Assembly (NCBI GenBank): GCA_001017865.1
Contig: LATQ01000001.1
Coordinates: 2,611,115-2,633,961 of the forward strand
Length of the DNA: 22,847 bases
Reading direction: 5' to 3'
Source: Rhodococcus sp. IITR03
GTDB taxonomy: Bacteria; Actinomycetota; Actinomycetes; Mycobacteriales; Mycobacteriaceae
Part shown: piece after piece, positions 9,076 to 19,134 of the stretch
Layout of the letters: every line of letters starts with the position of its first letter
Numbering within the stretch: the stretch's first letter is position 1
Made by a program: the position numbers and the translations under genes
Notes under the pieces: generated by a model
The model's database searches: none
Told to the model about the DNA's origin: nothing
Seen by the model: only the letters and a program-made list of their open reading frames with translations

Positions 9076-10306
9076 AACACCTCGTTCCGTCGTATCGCGA
9101 CGACTGTGACGTCGTCGAGCGGTGGTTCGCTCTCCGTCAAGGCTTGCGCAGCGTCCACCAGTGCCTCCGGGGTGGTATGAGACGCAACGAATCGGCACAG
9201 TGCCGCAGGGTCGCTCTGCTCGTCGAGCAGGTCGAGGAGGCCGTCCGAGCAGACCACGAGAGTGTCGCCCGGATTCAGCTGCGCGGTTGCCGATATCCAC
9301 GTGGTCTCGGGGAGTATCCCGAGCGGAGGCCGCCGCCGTGGAGCGGTTCGACCTCGCCGTCGGCACGCCGGATCGCGGCCAGACCGTGGCCGGCATCGGC
9401 GAACTCGATGTGCCCCGTCGAGAAGTCGATCGCGGCGACGAAGGCGGTGACGAACGTCCCGGTGTGCTCGAAGTCCTCCGCGAGGTGTTCCGCGGCGACC
9501 GACAGCGCCAAGCCGGTCTCGAGGACACCTTCCGGCCGCCCGAACCGGTCGAAGACTCTTCCGACCCCGCGCAGAGAGGAACGTACGGCCGACGACAGTA
9601 TCGCAGCACCGAGTCCTTTGCCCATGACGTCGGCGACGGTGATCACGACCCCGTCGCGGAGTCGGTAGTGGTCGAAGAAGTCACCGCCCACCATGTAGGC
9701 GGGCAGGCACACCGTGGCGATCCCGTAACCGGGAAGATCCGGGAGCGGCCGGGGCAGGAGTTGCCGCTGGATCTCGGCGGCCCGCTCGAGTTCGTCGGAA
9801 CGATCGAGTTCGCGTTGAGCCCACTCGGCCAGCTCCGCGAATGTGTCGAGCTGATCCGGATCGAGGCTCCTCTCCTCGGTGTCATAGATGCAGAAGGTGC
9901 CCACTGGGTGACCGGTGGGGCCGAACAGGGGATAACCGGCGTAGAACCGGATCCCACCCTCACCACCGATACCGGGGATGTCCATGAAGGCGGGATCGGT
10001 TGCGGCATCGGGAAGGACGAGTGCGGGGTCGTCCGGCCGCTCGTACGCCCGCGCGATGGTGGTGCGGCACACCGTCCTCTCGCGAGGAACTTCGGAGAGT
10101 TGCAGTCCGAGGATCGACTTGAACCACTGCCGGTCGTGGTCCATCAGCGACACCGACGCCATGGGGACGCCGAACACGCGGCACGCCATGCGGGTGATCT
10201 TGTCGAAGCGCTCTTCGTGAGGGGTGTCGAGCAGCTCGAGCCGCTCGACGTCGCGCATGCGCTCGCCCTCGAGATGGTCGGGGAGCAGCGGCGCCTCGGA
10301 TGTCAT
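9072..10306 (-). CDS. GAF-SpoIIE/PP2C serine phosphatase (RsbU-like; one frame break)
   Basis: This is a 411-residue (after repair) phosphatase. An N-terminal GAF domain (about 22-166: LLDTPHEERFDKITRMA, MASVSLMDHDRQWFKS, YAGYPLFGPTGHPVGTFCIYD) is followed by the helical linker ELERAAEIQRQLLP. The PP2C-like catalytic domain has VGGDFFDHY with metal Asp209, VADVMGKGLGAA with Asp226, FADAGHG, CSDGLLDLLDE and DDVTVVAIRR. The break near 9330 (CCGCTCGGG, one C short) is repaired to GGLRLGILPETTW. The start ATG 10306 overlaps the glycanase stop (ATGA) and its stop overlaps the synthase start (GTGA). By family knowledge such phosphatases dephosphorylate RsbV-like STAS proteins, here presumably the one encoded two genes downstream. 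The GAF domain has no obvious membrane anchor or His/Cys cluster, so the input signal is unknown but probably a cytosolic ligand or redox state. Confidence 0.87.
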
Positions 10307-11278
10307 CGTGCGGTGTGTCTCCTGTGCAGAGCGTCGTCCAGGGCCGCCGCGCACTCGGCCGTGCTGGTCAGGCGCCAGTCGGTTTCCTTGTTGTGATGGA
10401 ACCACACGAACGTCGTCACCGCGGGGTGACTGTCCAAGTAAGCCACCAGATCCCGGATCCAGTCCGGCTTCGATCCACCGGCCTCCGCGCTCGCGACCTC
10501 GGTGACTGCGACGGGACGCTCCGGGGCGAGCCGACCGAGCTCGTCGAAGGTCGGTCCGAACAGATCCTCGGGGGACTGCCAGCGACTCCACGGCCGGGTG
10601 GTGCCCCAGTTGTAGCCGTCGACCCCGATGACATCGACGTAACCGTCGCCCGGATACAGGGGGGCGATGGGGCTGCTGCCTCGTGTGGGACGTTGACCGT
10701 CCAGATCCAGCGCACGTCGACGGCTCCCTTGGAGGTGAACAGGTCGTGCACATGTCGCCACGCCGCGACGTAGGTCTCCGCTGAGGTACCGCCGGCGGGA
10801 CCCCAGGGGTACCAGTCCCCGTTCGGCTCGTGCGCGAAGCGCAGGAACACGGTCCCGCCCCAGGCGGCGAGCTCGTCCGCCCATCGGTAGAGATGGTCGT
10901 CGTGGATCCCCGCGGCGATGTCGGTCATCGTGATCGACGTCCGGTCGTACGTCCCGTCGTCGCGCTGCAACCAGGGCTCCCACGTGACGATCGGGTCGGC
11001 GCCCGAGGTGCGCACGATGTCGAGGGCCCCGAGGGGTGGCGGGGAGAGGAAGTCGACGAACCACAGCACCGCGCCGGGTGCGGTGCCGACCGCCTCGGTG
11101 ACGCGCGGTACTCGTCGACGGCCACCGGGCCGCCGGGGGTGCTGATGCCGAAGCGGGGACACGCGGTGCTCGTCTCGTCGAGCGGGGCGGAGATCGGTTC
11201 GCACTCACGGCGCGAGTCGCAGGCGACGCACAGGGACAGTGCCAGCAGTGCGGCAAGCATCGCGCGAACCGGGTGCAC
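10303..11278 (-). CDS. Secreted GH26-like glycanase (beta-mannanase fold; two frame breaks)
   Basis: This is a glycoside hydrolase of about 325 residues with an N-terminal signal peptide (MLAALLALSLCVAC, at best a weak lipobox). Catalytic motifs match family GH26: acid/base Glu in RFAHEPNGDWYPWG and nucleophile Glu in AVTEVASAEAG. VDVIGVDGYNWG and WFHHNKETDWR support this. Breaks near 11103 (VDEYR/VTEAVG) and near 10682 (GAGGCAGC, one G short; repair gives HEGSSPIAPLYPGDG) are each fixed by one base. The start GTG 11278 is chosen because it precedes the whole signal peptide; ATG 11260 is an alternative. As first gene of the cassette, with an ATGA overlap to the phosphatase, it takes the place the glucanase BcsZ holds beside cellulose synthase, so it may trim or release the polymer made by the GT2 enzyme. 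Polymer specificity is inferred only from the family. Confidence 0.8.
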
Positions 11279-11475
11279 GAGGAGTCATTCTTCCCGCCCG
11301 GAGCTCCCCGCGCAGGCCCTCCGGAGGGTGTTCTCGCGGTGACCTCGCGAAGTTGTCGGTGGTGCCCGCCACACTGTGCTCGAGGTCTCTCTCGGACGCG
11401 CTGCAGCGACACGCCGAGACACGCCCGAAACGCCGTGGAGGGAGGGTCGCGACCTGGGAATATCACCTTTGTAAG

Positions 11476-11491
11476 TCACAACATCCTGGGT
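11476..11491. promoter_or_regulatory. NrdR box 1
   Basis: TCACAACATCCTGGGT resembles the actinobacterial NrdR-box form CACAACATCTTGTGG. It lies exactly 32 bp (about three helical turns) from the second box, the spacing typical of paired NrdR sites in front of ribonucleotide reductase operons. NrdR represses these operons when bound to ATP or dATP. Confidence 0.65.
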
Positions 11492-11507
11492 TCTGTGTAT
11501 CCGACGG

Positions 11508-11523
11508 ACACAAGGTGTAGTGT
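11508..11523. promoter_or_regulatory. NrdR box 2, overlapping the probable -10
   Basis: ACACAAGGTGTAGTGT fits the NrdR consensus with ACAC at one end and GTGT at the other. The 3' half contains TAGTGT, a plausible -10, so repressor bound here would block RNA polymerase. The position, about 130 bp upstream of nrdH, and the pairing with box 1 support the call. No NrdR gene is in the window. Confidence 0.7.
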
Positions 11524-11653
11524 CTAGACCGCTGGAGGGCCACAAGTGCCGACGATCTCTCGGGGAAGCGGGATCGGACGGATGAGTGGGCTTCCGGGTA
11601 ACGCACAGCAGTCAGTCGTCAGGCCGCCCACGGCCGTCGGAAAAGGGGCATTC

Positions 11654-11884
11654 ATGAACATCACCGTCTACACCAAGCCTGCCTGCGTCCAGTGCACCGC
11701 CACCTACCGCGCCCTCGACAAGGCCGGCATCGAGTACGACGTCGTCGACATCAGTGAGAACCCCGAGGCCCGCGACTACGTCATGGCGCTGGGATACCTC
11801 CAGGCGCCCGTCGTCGTCGCCGGCGACGACCACTGGTCGGGCTTCCGCCCCGACCGCATCAAGGCGCTCACCGTCGCTGCCTGA
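11654..11884 (+). CDS. nrdH: NrdH glutaredoxin-like redoxin for class Ib ribonucleotide reductase
   Basis: This is an intact 76-residue redoxin. The redox motif CVQC lies at the start of the first helix (YTKPACVQCTAT), followed by a NrdH-type DISENPEARDYV segment, the cis-Pro LQAPVVV and the C-terminal WSGFRPDRIKAL that is diagnostic of NrdH. It passes electrons from thioredoxin reductase to the C-terminal cysteines of NrdE. ATG 11654 behind AAAAGGGG is chosen because it gives the normal family length. An in-frame GTG at 11546 with GGAGGG would add 36 residues with no family support. It is the first gene of nrdHIEF, downstream of two NrdR boxes. Confidence 0.95.
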   Translation: MNITVYTKPACVQCTATYRALDKAGIEYDVVDISENPEARDYVMALGYLQAPVVVAGDDHWSGFRPDRIKALTVAA

Positions 11885-11887
11885 GCC

Positions 11888-11910
11888 CGGGCCGCGTTCG
11901 CGGCGGCCCG
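11888..11910 (+). terminator. GC-rich hairpin just after nrdH, possible attenuator or processing site
   Basis: CGGGCCGC and GCGGCCCG form a perfect 8-bp stem around a 7-nt loop, starting 4 nt after the nrdH stop. No T-run follows, so it is not a standard intrinsic terminator. It could lower expression of nrdIEF relative to nrdH or stabilise the nrdH message. The structure is visible; its function is inferred. Confidence 0.35.
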
Positions 11911-11991
11911 ATCGTCGTCTCCGGGCGGACGTGTTCTTCCGTGTCCGCCTCGGGCCGGTCTTCGCAATCGAATGAAGAGTGGTGACTACCG

Positions 11992-12444
11992 ATGGCTTCG
12001 CTGGGGTCGATCCCGGGAACATCGCTGGTGTACTTCTCGAGTACATCCGAGAACACCCACCGATTCGTGCAGAAACTCGGGATTCCGGCCAGCCGTATCC
12101 CGCTGCACGATCGTGAGGGGAATTTCGAGGTCCACGATCCGTACGTGCTGATCGTGCCGACCTACGGTGGCGGGACGACCGCCACGGGCCGTGATACCCG
12201 CTACGTTCCCAAACAGGTCATCCGATTCCTCAACAACGAGCACAATCGGGGCCTGATCCGCGGTGTCATCGCGGCGGGTAACACCAACTTCGGCGACTCG
12301 TACTGTTTCGCGGGAGACATCGTCTCGCGCAAGTGCAAGGTGCCGTATCTGTACCGGTTCGAGTTGATGGGCACGACCGACGACGTCGAGCGTGTCCGCG
12401 ACGGTCTCGCCCGATTCTGGGAGTCCGTTCTCCAGAACGCCTGA
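11992..12444 (+). CDS. nrdI: NrdI flavodoxin for class Ib ribonucleotide reductase
   Basis: This is an intact 150-residue flavodoxin-like protein. [15 protein letters not shown] forms the FMN phosphate loop, IVPTYGGGT and [19 protein letters not shown] supply the isoalloxazine loops, and the C-terminal [12 protein letters not shown] is typical of NrdI. NrdI supplies the oxidant that builds the dimanganese-tyrosyl radical in NrdF. ATG 11992 gives the family length. It is 107 bp after nrdH and 83 bp before nrdE, all in the same direction. The reading frame is clean. Confidence 0.95.
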   Translation: MASLGSIPGTSLVYFSSTSENTHRFVQKLGIPASRIPLHDREGNFEVHDPYVLIVPTYGGGTTATGRDTRYVPKQVIRFLNNEHNRGLIRGVIAAGNTNFGDSYCFAGDIVSRKCKVPYLYRFELMGTTDDVERVRDGLARFWESVLQNA

Positions 12445-12527
12445 GCCACATCCGTATCCGTATTCGACGCGCGTCGCGGACGTGACTGCGCGGCCGTTTC
12501 CTAACTCCGACAAGTGGGGACAGCACT

Positions 12528-14693
12528 GTGACCATTACCGATCCCGCTCCCGCCACGAGCGCACACCTCGACGATTCGATCAAGGATCTCGACTACCACG
12601 CGCTCAACGCGATGTTGAATCTGTACGGCCCCAACGGCGAGATCCAGTTCGACAAGGATGTGGCCGCCGCCCGCCAGTACTTCCTGCAGCACGTCAACCA
12701 GAACACGGTCTTCTTCCACAACCTCGACGAGAAGCTCGACTACCTCGTCGAGGAGAACTACTACGAGCCCGAGGTGCTCGAGAAGTACTCGCGTGCGTTC
12801 GTCAAATCGCTGTTCGACCATGCGTATTCGAAGAAGTTCCGGTTCCCGACCTTCCTCGGTGCGTTCAAGTACTACACCTCGTACACGCTCAAGACGTTCG
12901 ACGGCAAGCGTTACCTCGAGCGCTTCGAGGACCGCGTGTGCATGGTCGCACTGACGCTGGCCGACGGCGACGAGATCCTCGCCCGTCACCTCGTCGACGA
13001 GATCATCTCCGGTCGTTTCCAGCCGGCCACCCCGACCTTCCTCAACTCGGGCAAGAAGCAGCGCGGCGAGCCCGTCTCGTGCTTCCTGCTCCGCATCGAG
13101 GACAACATGGAGTCGATCGGCCGCTCCATCAACTCCGCACTGCAGCTGTCCAAGCGCGGTGGCGGTGTCGCCCTGCTGCTCAGCAACATTCGTGAGCACG
13201 GCGCCCCGATCAAGAAGATCGAGAACCAGTCCTCCGGCGTCATCCCGATCATGAAGCTGCTCGAGGACTCCTTCTCCTACGCCAACCAGCTCGGTGCCCG
13301 TCAGGGTGCCGGTGCGGTCTACCTGCACGCGCACCACCCCGACATCTACCGTTTCCTCGACACCAAGCGCGAGAACGCCGACGAGAAGATCCGCATCAAG
13401 ACCCTCTCGCTGGGCGTCGTCATCCCCGACATCACGTTCGAGCTGGCGAAGAAGAACGAGGACATGTACCTGTTCTCGCCGTACGACGTCGAGCGGGTCT
13501 ACGGCAAGCCCTTCGCCGACATCGACGTCACCGAGAAGTACTACGAGATGGTCGACGACAAGCGCATCCGCAAGTCGAAGATCAAGGCGCGCGAGTTCTT
13601 CCAGACCGTCGCCGAGTTGCAGTTCGAGTCGGGCTACCCCTATGTCATGTTCGAGGACACGGTGAACCGGGCCAACCCGATCGCCGGAAAGATCACGCAC
13701 TCGAACCTGTGCTCGGAGATCCTGCAGGTCTCGACCCCCTCGGAGTTCAACGACGATCTGTCCTACAGCCATGTGGGCAAGGACATCTCGTGCAACCTCG
13801 GCTCGCTGAACATCGCGAAGACGATGGACTCGCCCGACTTCGCGCAGACCATCGAGGTCGCCATCCGCGGCCTGACGGCCGTCTCCGACCAGACGACGAT
13901 CTCGTCGGTGCCGTCGATCGAGCGGGGCAACAACGAATCCCACGCCATCGGCCTCGGCCAGATGAACCTGCACGGCTTCCTCGCCCGCGAGCACATCTTC
14001 TACGGGTCCGAAGAAGGCGTCGACTTCACGAACATCTACTTCTACACCGTGCTGTTCCATGCCCTGCGTGCGTCGAACAAGATCGCGATCGAGCGCGGCT
14101 CGTACTTCAAGGGCTTCCCGGAGTCGAAGTACGCCTCGGGTGAGTTCTTCGACAAGTACACCGATCAGGTGTGGGAGCCGGCGACCGAGCGGGTCCGTCA
14201 GCTGTTCACCGAGTCGAACATCGCGATCCCCACGCAGCAGGACTGGCGCGAGCTGAAGGAGTCCGTGCAGAAGCACGGCATCTACAACCAGAACCTGCAG
14301 GCGGTTCCGCCCACCGGTTCGATCTCGTACATCAACCACTCGACGAGCTCGATCCACCCGGTCGCGTCGAAGATCGAGATCCGCAAGGAGGGCAAGATCG
14401 GGCGAGTCTACTACCCGGCGCCCTACATGACGAACGAGAATCTCGAGTACTTCCAGGATGCCTACGAGATCGGCTACGAGAAGATCATCGACACCTACGC
14501 TGCCGCGACGCAGCACGTCGACCAGGGGCTGTCGCTGACGCTGTTCTTCAAGGACACCGTCACCACCCGCGACGTGAACAAGGCCCAGATCTACGCGTGG
14601 CGCAAGGGAATCAAGACCCTGTACTACATCCGCCTGCGGCAGATGGCGCTCGAGGGCACCGAGGTGGAGAACTGCGTCTCCTGCATGCTGTGA
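12528..14693 (+). CDS. nrdE: Class Ib ribonucleoside-diphosphate reductase, alpha subunit NrdE
   Basis: This is an intact 721-residue catalytic subunit that reduces ribonucleoside diphosphates to deoxyribonucleotides. Key residues are in place: Cys185 (PVSCFL) and Cys422 (ISCNLGS) for the active-site disulfide, Asn393-Cys395-Glu397 (SNLCSEI) with the thiyl-radical Cys395, and the C-terminal shuttle pair Cys716/Cys719 (CVSCML). The N-terminus is short and lacks the ATP-cone of NrdA, as usual for NrdE. The start is GTG 12528 behind TGGGGA. The 3' neighbour nrdF follows after 52 bp. A very long antisense open frame over this gene (12501-14993) is a coding shadow. Confidence 0.97.
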   Translation: MTITDPAPATSAHLDDSIKDLDYHALNAMLNLYGPNGEIQFDKDVAAARQYFLQHVNQNTVFFHNLDEKLDYLVEENYYEPEVLEKYSRAFVKSLFDHAYSKKFRFPTFLGAFKYYTSYTLKTFDGKRYLERFEDRVCMVALTLADGDEILARHLVDEIISGRFQPATPTFLNSGKKQRGEPVSCFLLRIEDNMESIGRSINSALQLSKRGGGVALLLSNIREHGAPIKKIENQSSGVIPIMKLLEDSFSYANQLGARQGAGAVYLHAHHPDIYRFLDTKRENADEKIRIKTLSLGVVIPDITFELAKKNEDMYLFSPYDVERVYGKPFADIDVTEKYYEMVDDKRIRKSKIKAREFFQTVAELQFESGYPYVMFEDTVNRANPIAGKITHSNLCSEILQVSTPSEFNDDLSYSHVGKDISCNLGSLNIAKTMDSPDFAQTIEVAIRGLTAVSDQTTISSVPSIERGNNESHAIGLGQMNLHGFLAREHIFYGSEEGVDFTNIYFYTVLFHALRASNKIAIERGSYFKGFPESKYASGEFFDKYTDQVWEPATERVRQLFTESNIAIPTQQDWRELKESVQKHGIYNQNLQAVPPTGSISYINHSTSSIHPVASKIEIRKEGKIGRVYYPAPYMTNENLEYFQDAYEIGYEKIIDTYAAATQHVDQGLSLTLFFKDTVTTRDVNKAQIYAWRKGIKTLYYIRLRQMALEGTEVENCVSCML

Positions 14694-14738
14694 TCCGTTC
14701 TCCACGACAGTCCTTGCACCAGCACACAATTCAGGTAG

Positions 14739-15746
<1,008 letters not shown>

Positions 15747-15780
15747 CGTAGACGTTCTCCGTCACCGGCCCGAACGCATC

Positions 15781-15830
15781 GATCCCGCACACCGGCGCAG
15801 GAGCGCCCGTGTGCGGGATCGCGTGCTTTT
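15781..15830 (+). terminator. Rho-independent terminator of the nrdHIEF operon
   Basis: GATCCCGCACAC (15781-15792) pairs perfectly with GTGTGCGGGATC (15809-15820). The stem continues inward with five more pairs after one mismatch, closing on an AGGA loop, and TTTT follows at 15827-15830. It ends the nrd transcript before the arabinosyltransferase gene. Confidence 0.8.
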
Positions 15831-15851
15831 CGCGGCCCGGCCCGTCCCCGA

Positions 15852-15857
15852 TAGCAT
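15852..15857 (+). promoter_or_regulatory. Candidate -10 for a leaderless arabinosyltransferase mRNA
   Basis: TAGCAT fits TANNNT and ends 8 nt before the GTG start at 15866. No Shine-Dalgarno sequence is visible, and the strong nrd terminator lies just upstream, so the gene needs its own promoter. A leaderless transcript, common in this group of actinobacteria, would fit. No clear -35 is seen. Confidence 0.4.
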
Positions 15858-15865
15858 CGCTCCTC

Positions 15866-18800
15866 GTGACCGAGACAAGAGAAGCGTCGGGCTCGCCTCG
15901 GCCGGTGACAACCGAACGCGCGCCGTCGGGCGGGCGGTCGGTCGAGCAGCGGACCCGTCTGTGGGCGGTGCTCGCCGCCGTCGTGGGGATTGCCGCATCC
16001 ATCGCGATGCCGTTCCTGCCCGTGACGCAGACCACTGCGACCATCGACTGGCCGCAGAGCGGGAGCAATGCCGGCATCTCGCGCCGCTGGTGTCCTACGC
16101 ACCGGTCGACCTCGACGCCACGATCGAGTGCCGGTCCGTGCGCGACGCGCTGCCGGACGGCGGCACCGTCTTCTCCACACTTCCCGCAGGAGCCCCCGAC
16201 CGCGAGCGCTACGGCTGATCGCCCGTGTCCGGGCGGCCGGTGACGACGGGCCGGCGATGTTCGAGGTGATCTCCCGCAACACGCTGCTCGCCTCGGCACC
16301 GGTGGACGACCTGTCCGGGGACTGCTCGGTCACCCTGTCCTCGAACTCCGAACGCACCGTCGCGGCGATCACCGGCTCGGCCGCGGCGTCGGGGGAGCGG
16401 ACCTTCGACCGCGACCTGCGACCCCAGCTGGTCGGCATCTTCACCGACCTGCCCGGTCCCGCACTCGACGGCGTCTCGGTCACCGCGACCGTCGACACCC
16501 GCTTCACGACGTCGCCGACGGTGCTGAAGATCGTCGCGATGATCGTCGCGGTGGTGGCCACGGCACTCGCGCTGTGGACACTGGCCCGGTTCGACCGCGC
16601 CGACGGTCGTCGCCACCGCCGCCTGTTGCCGGCGTCGTGGTGGTCGTTCACCCGCATCGATGCGCTGGTCGTCGGAACGTTGCTCGTCTGGCACGTCATC
16701 GGGGCGAACACCGCCGACGACGGTTACCAGCTCGGGATGGCCCGTGCCGCGGGCGAGGCCGGGTACATGGCGAACTACTTCCGGTGGTTCGGTGTGCCCG
16801 AAGCACCCTTCGGCACCCCCTTCTACGACGTTCTGGCCTGATGACCCAGGTCTCGACGGCGAGCATCTGGATGCGGTTACCGGCACTGACCGCCGGAATC
16901 CTGTGCTGGTGGGTGCTCAGCCGCGAGGTCGCTCCACGGCTCGGCGTCGCGCTACGCCGCAACCGGCTTCCGTTGTGGACCGGGGCGCTGGTCTTCCTGG
17001 CGTTCTGGCTGCCGCTCAACAACGGTCTGCGCCCCGAACCGATCGTCGCGACGGGCGTCGTGCTCACCTGGTGCTCGGTCGAACGCGCGATCGCCACCCG
17101 GCGTCTGCTGCCCGCGGCGGCCGCGATCCTCGTCGCCGCGCTCACCGTGACCGCGGGACCGTCGGGCATCATCTGTTTCGCTGCGCTGATCGCCGGTGCC
17201 CGCCCGATCGCCCGCATCCTCCATCGGCGTGCGCAGACCCTGGGATGGCTGCCGGTTCTCGTGCCGATGATCGCGGCCGGACTGGTGATCCTGGTGCCGG
17301 TCTTCGCCGACCAGACCCTCGCGGCGGTGCTGGAGATGCAGCACGTGCACGGCGTCGGCCCGAACGTGCCGTGGTTCCAGGAGTATCTGCGCTACCAGTA
17401 CCTGCTGCAGATCACCGTGGACGGCTCGCTGGCCCGCAGGTTCGCGGTCTTCACCCTGGTGCTGTGCCTGGCGGTGGCGATCGTGGCGATGCTGCGCCGC
17501 GGTGGGCACATCCCCGGCACCGCGCAGGGGCCGTCCCGCCGCATCGTCGGCATCACCCTCGGGGCGCTGGTGCTGATGATGTTCGCGCCCACCAAGTGGA
17601 CCCACCACTTCGGTATCTACGCAGGTCTGGCCGCCGCGGTGGCGATGCTCGCCGCCGCGGCCACCGGGCCCGCGGTGCTGCGTTCGCGACGCAACCGTGC
17701 CCTGTTCGCCGCGGCGGTGTCGTTCGTGGTGACCATGTCGTTCATCGGCCCCAACGGCTGGTGGTACGTCTCGAGCTACGGGGTTCCGTGGTGGGACAAG
17801 CCGCCGTCGGTCGCCGGATTCGGTTTCTCCACCGTCTTCTTCGCCGTGACCGTCGTCGCGTTGCTGCTCGCCGCGTGGTGGCACATCCACCCCGTCGCGT
17901 CCACCCGCACCGACACCCCGTCGCGGTTGTGGGCGCGCCGCCGTTGACCGTCGCCGCCGCAGCGATGGTGCTGTTCGAGGTGCTGTCACTGGCCAAGGGC
18001 GCGATCTCGCAGTACCCGGGTTATTCGGTGGCACGGTCCAACGTCGACACGCTCACCGGCAACTCGTGCGCACTCGCGAACGACGTGTTGCTCGAAACGA
18101 ACCCGAACGCCTCGTTGCTCACCCCCATCGGCGCGACGCGGCCTCCGCTCTCGATGCCGGGGGAGGGGACGGGTTCACGCCGGGCGGTGTCGCGCTCGAT
18201 CTGACCCCGGACGACGACTCGGCCTCGGCCGGCACCGCCAACACCGTCGACACGAACGACGACCAGACCTCGACCGGCGGTACCGGTGGCACCGGCGGCG
18301 GTACCGGCAGAGTCGGAATCAACGGCAGCACCGTCGCATTGCCGTTCGGCCTCGATCCGGCGACCACACCGGTGCTGGGCAGCCACGGATCGTCGCTCGG
18401 TGACGTCACGAGTGCCTGGTTCCGGTTGCCGAGCCGACGCGACCGGATCGCGCGGGGATCTCGTCACCATCGCCGCGGCCGGCCGGATCTTCTCCGTCGA
18501 CGCCGACGGTACCGAAACCTACGGTCAGCGACTCGAACTCGAATACGGGACCACCGCGGCCGACGGCAGCGTGACCGCGCTGGGACGGGCGTTGCCGATC
18601 GACATCGGTCCGTCGCCCTCGTGGAGGAATCTGCGTGTCCCGATGGACACACTGCCGGGCGAGGTCGACGCGGTGCGGATCGTCGCCTCCGACAACGACC
18701 TCGCGCCCGAACAGTGGCTGGCGTTCACCCCGCCGCGCGTGCCGCAGACGCAGACCCTGCAGCAGGTCGTCGGGAGCGACACACCGGTCCTGCTGGACTG

Positions 18801-19134
18801 GGCTGTCGGTCTCAACTTCCCGTGCCAGCGGCAGATGGTGCACCGCAACGGCATTGCCGAGATCCCCGAGTACCGGATCCTGCCGGACCGCATCGGTGCC
18901 ATTTCCACGGATCTGTGGCAGGACCACAACGGTGGCGGTCCTCTCGGTTGGACCGACCAGTTGTTGCGGGCCCGCACGATCCCGTCGTATCTCGATCACG
19001 ACTGGGACCGCGACTGGGGAGCGATCGAGCAGTACACACCGATCGATCCGTCGACGGAGACCGCGGAGCTCGGCACCGCCACGGTCACGCGCAGCGGTCT
19101 GTGGAGCCCCGCTCCGATCAACACCGCTTACTGA
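15866..19134 (+). CDS. embB: Emb-family arabinosyltransferase, EmbB-like (seven frame breaks)
   Basis: This is a large GT-C membrane enzyme, about 1091 residues after repair (EmbB is about 1100), that builds the arabinan of arabinogalactan from decaprenyl-phosphoryl-arabinose. The first helix ([20 protein letters not shown]) leads into TATIDWPQ. The catalytic Asp pair is in ANTADDGY, followed by [18 protein letters not shown]. The helical core has [25 protein letters not shown] and [15 protein letters not shown] Gly/Thr-rich acidic linker (about 18205-18310) leads to the C-terminal carbohydrate-binding part ([17 protein letters not shown] to [10 protein letters not shown]). Segments such as FADQTL and [10 protein letters not shown] resemble EmbB more than EmbA or EmbC, but the assignment is by eye. 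Breaks near 16077, 16216, 16839, 17918, 18134 and 18434 are each repaired by one base, mostly C; a seventh, less well placed, lies somewhere in 15811-16075 or within a conserved join. The Met equivalent to ethambutol-linked EmbB Met306 is kept. Confidence 0.85.

Larger units (their letters stand above)
11279..11653. other. 375-bp divergent intergenic region between the polysaccharide cassette and nrdH
   Basis: This region holds the promoters for two divergent operons. On the nrd side are two NrdR boxes (11476-11491, 11508-11523), a candidate -10 inside the second box (TAGTGT, 11518-11523) and a leader of about 120 nt. The leader contains an in-frame GTG (11546) behind GGAGGG. On the cassette side I see no convincing promoter. 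A 12-bp palindrome (CCCTCCGGAGGG, 11317-11328) and a short repeat of CTCGCG around 11333-11349 are the only structure there. No convincing separate gene is present. Confidence 0.6.

Noticed and set aside
11317..11328. 12-bp palindrome CCCTCCGGAGGG as regulatory site for the polysaccharide cassette
   Set aside because: Short GC palindromes are common at this base composition, and no promoter or second copy supports it.
12465..12476. Palindrome CGACGCGCGTCG between nrdI and nrdE
   Set aside because: No T-run and no known motif; likely chance in high-GC sequence.
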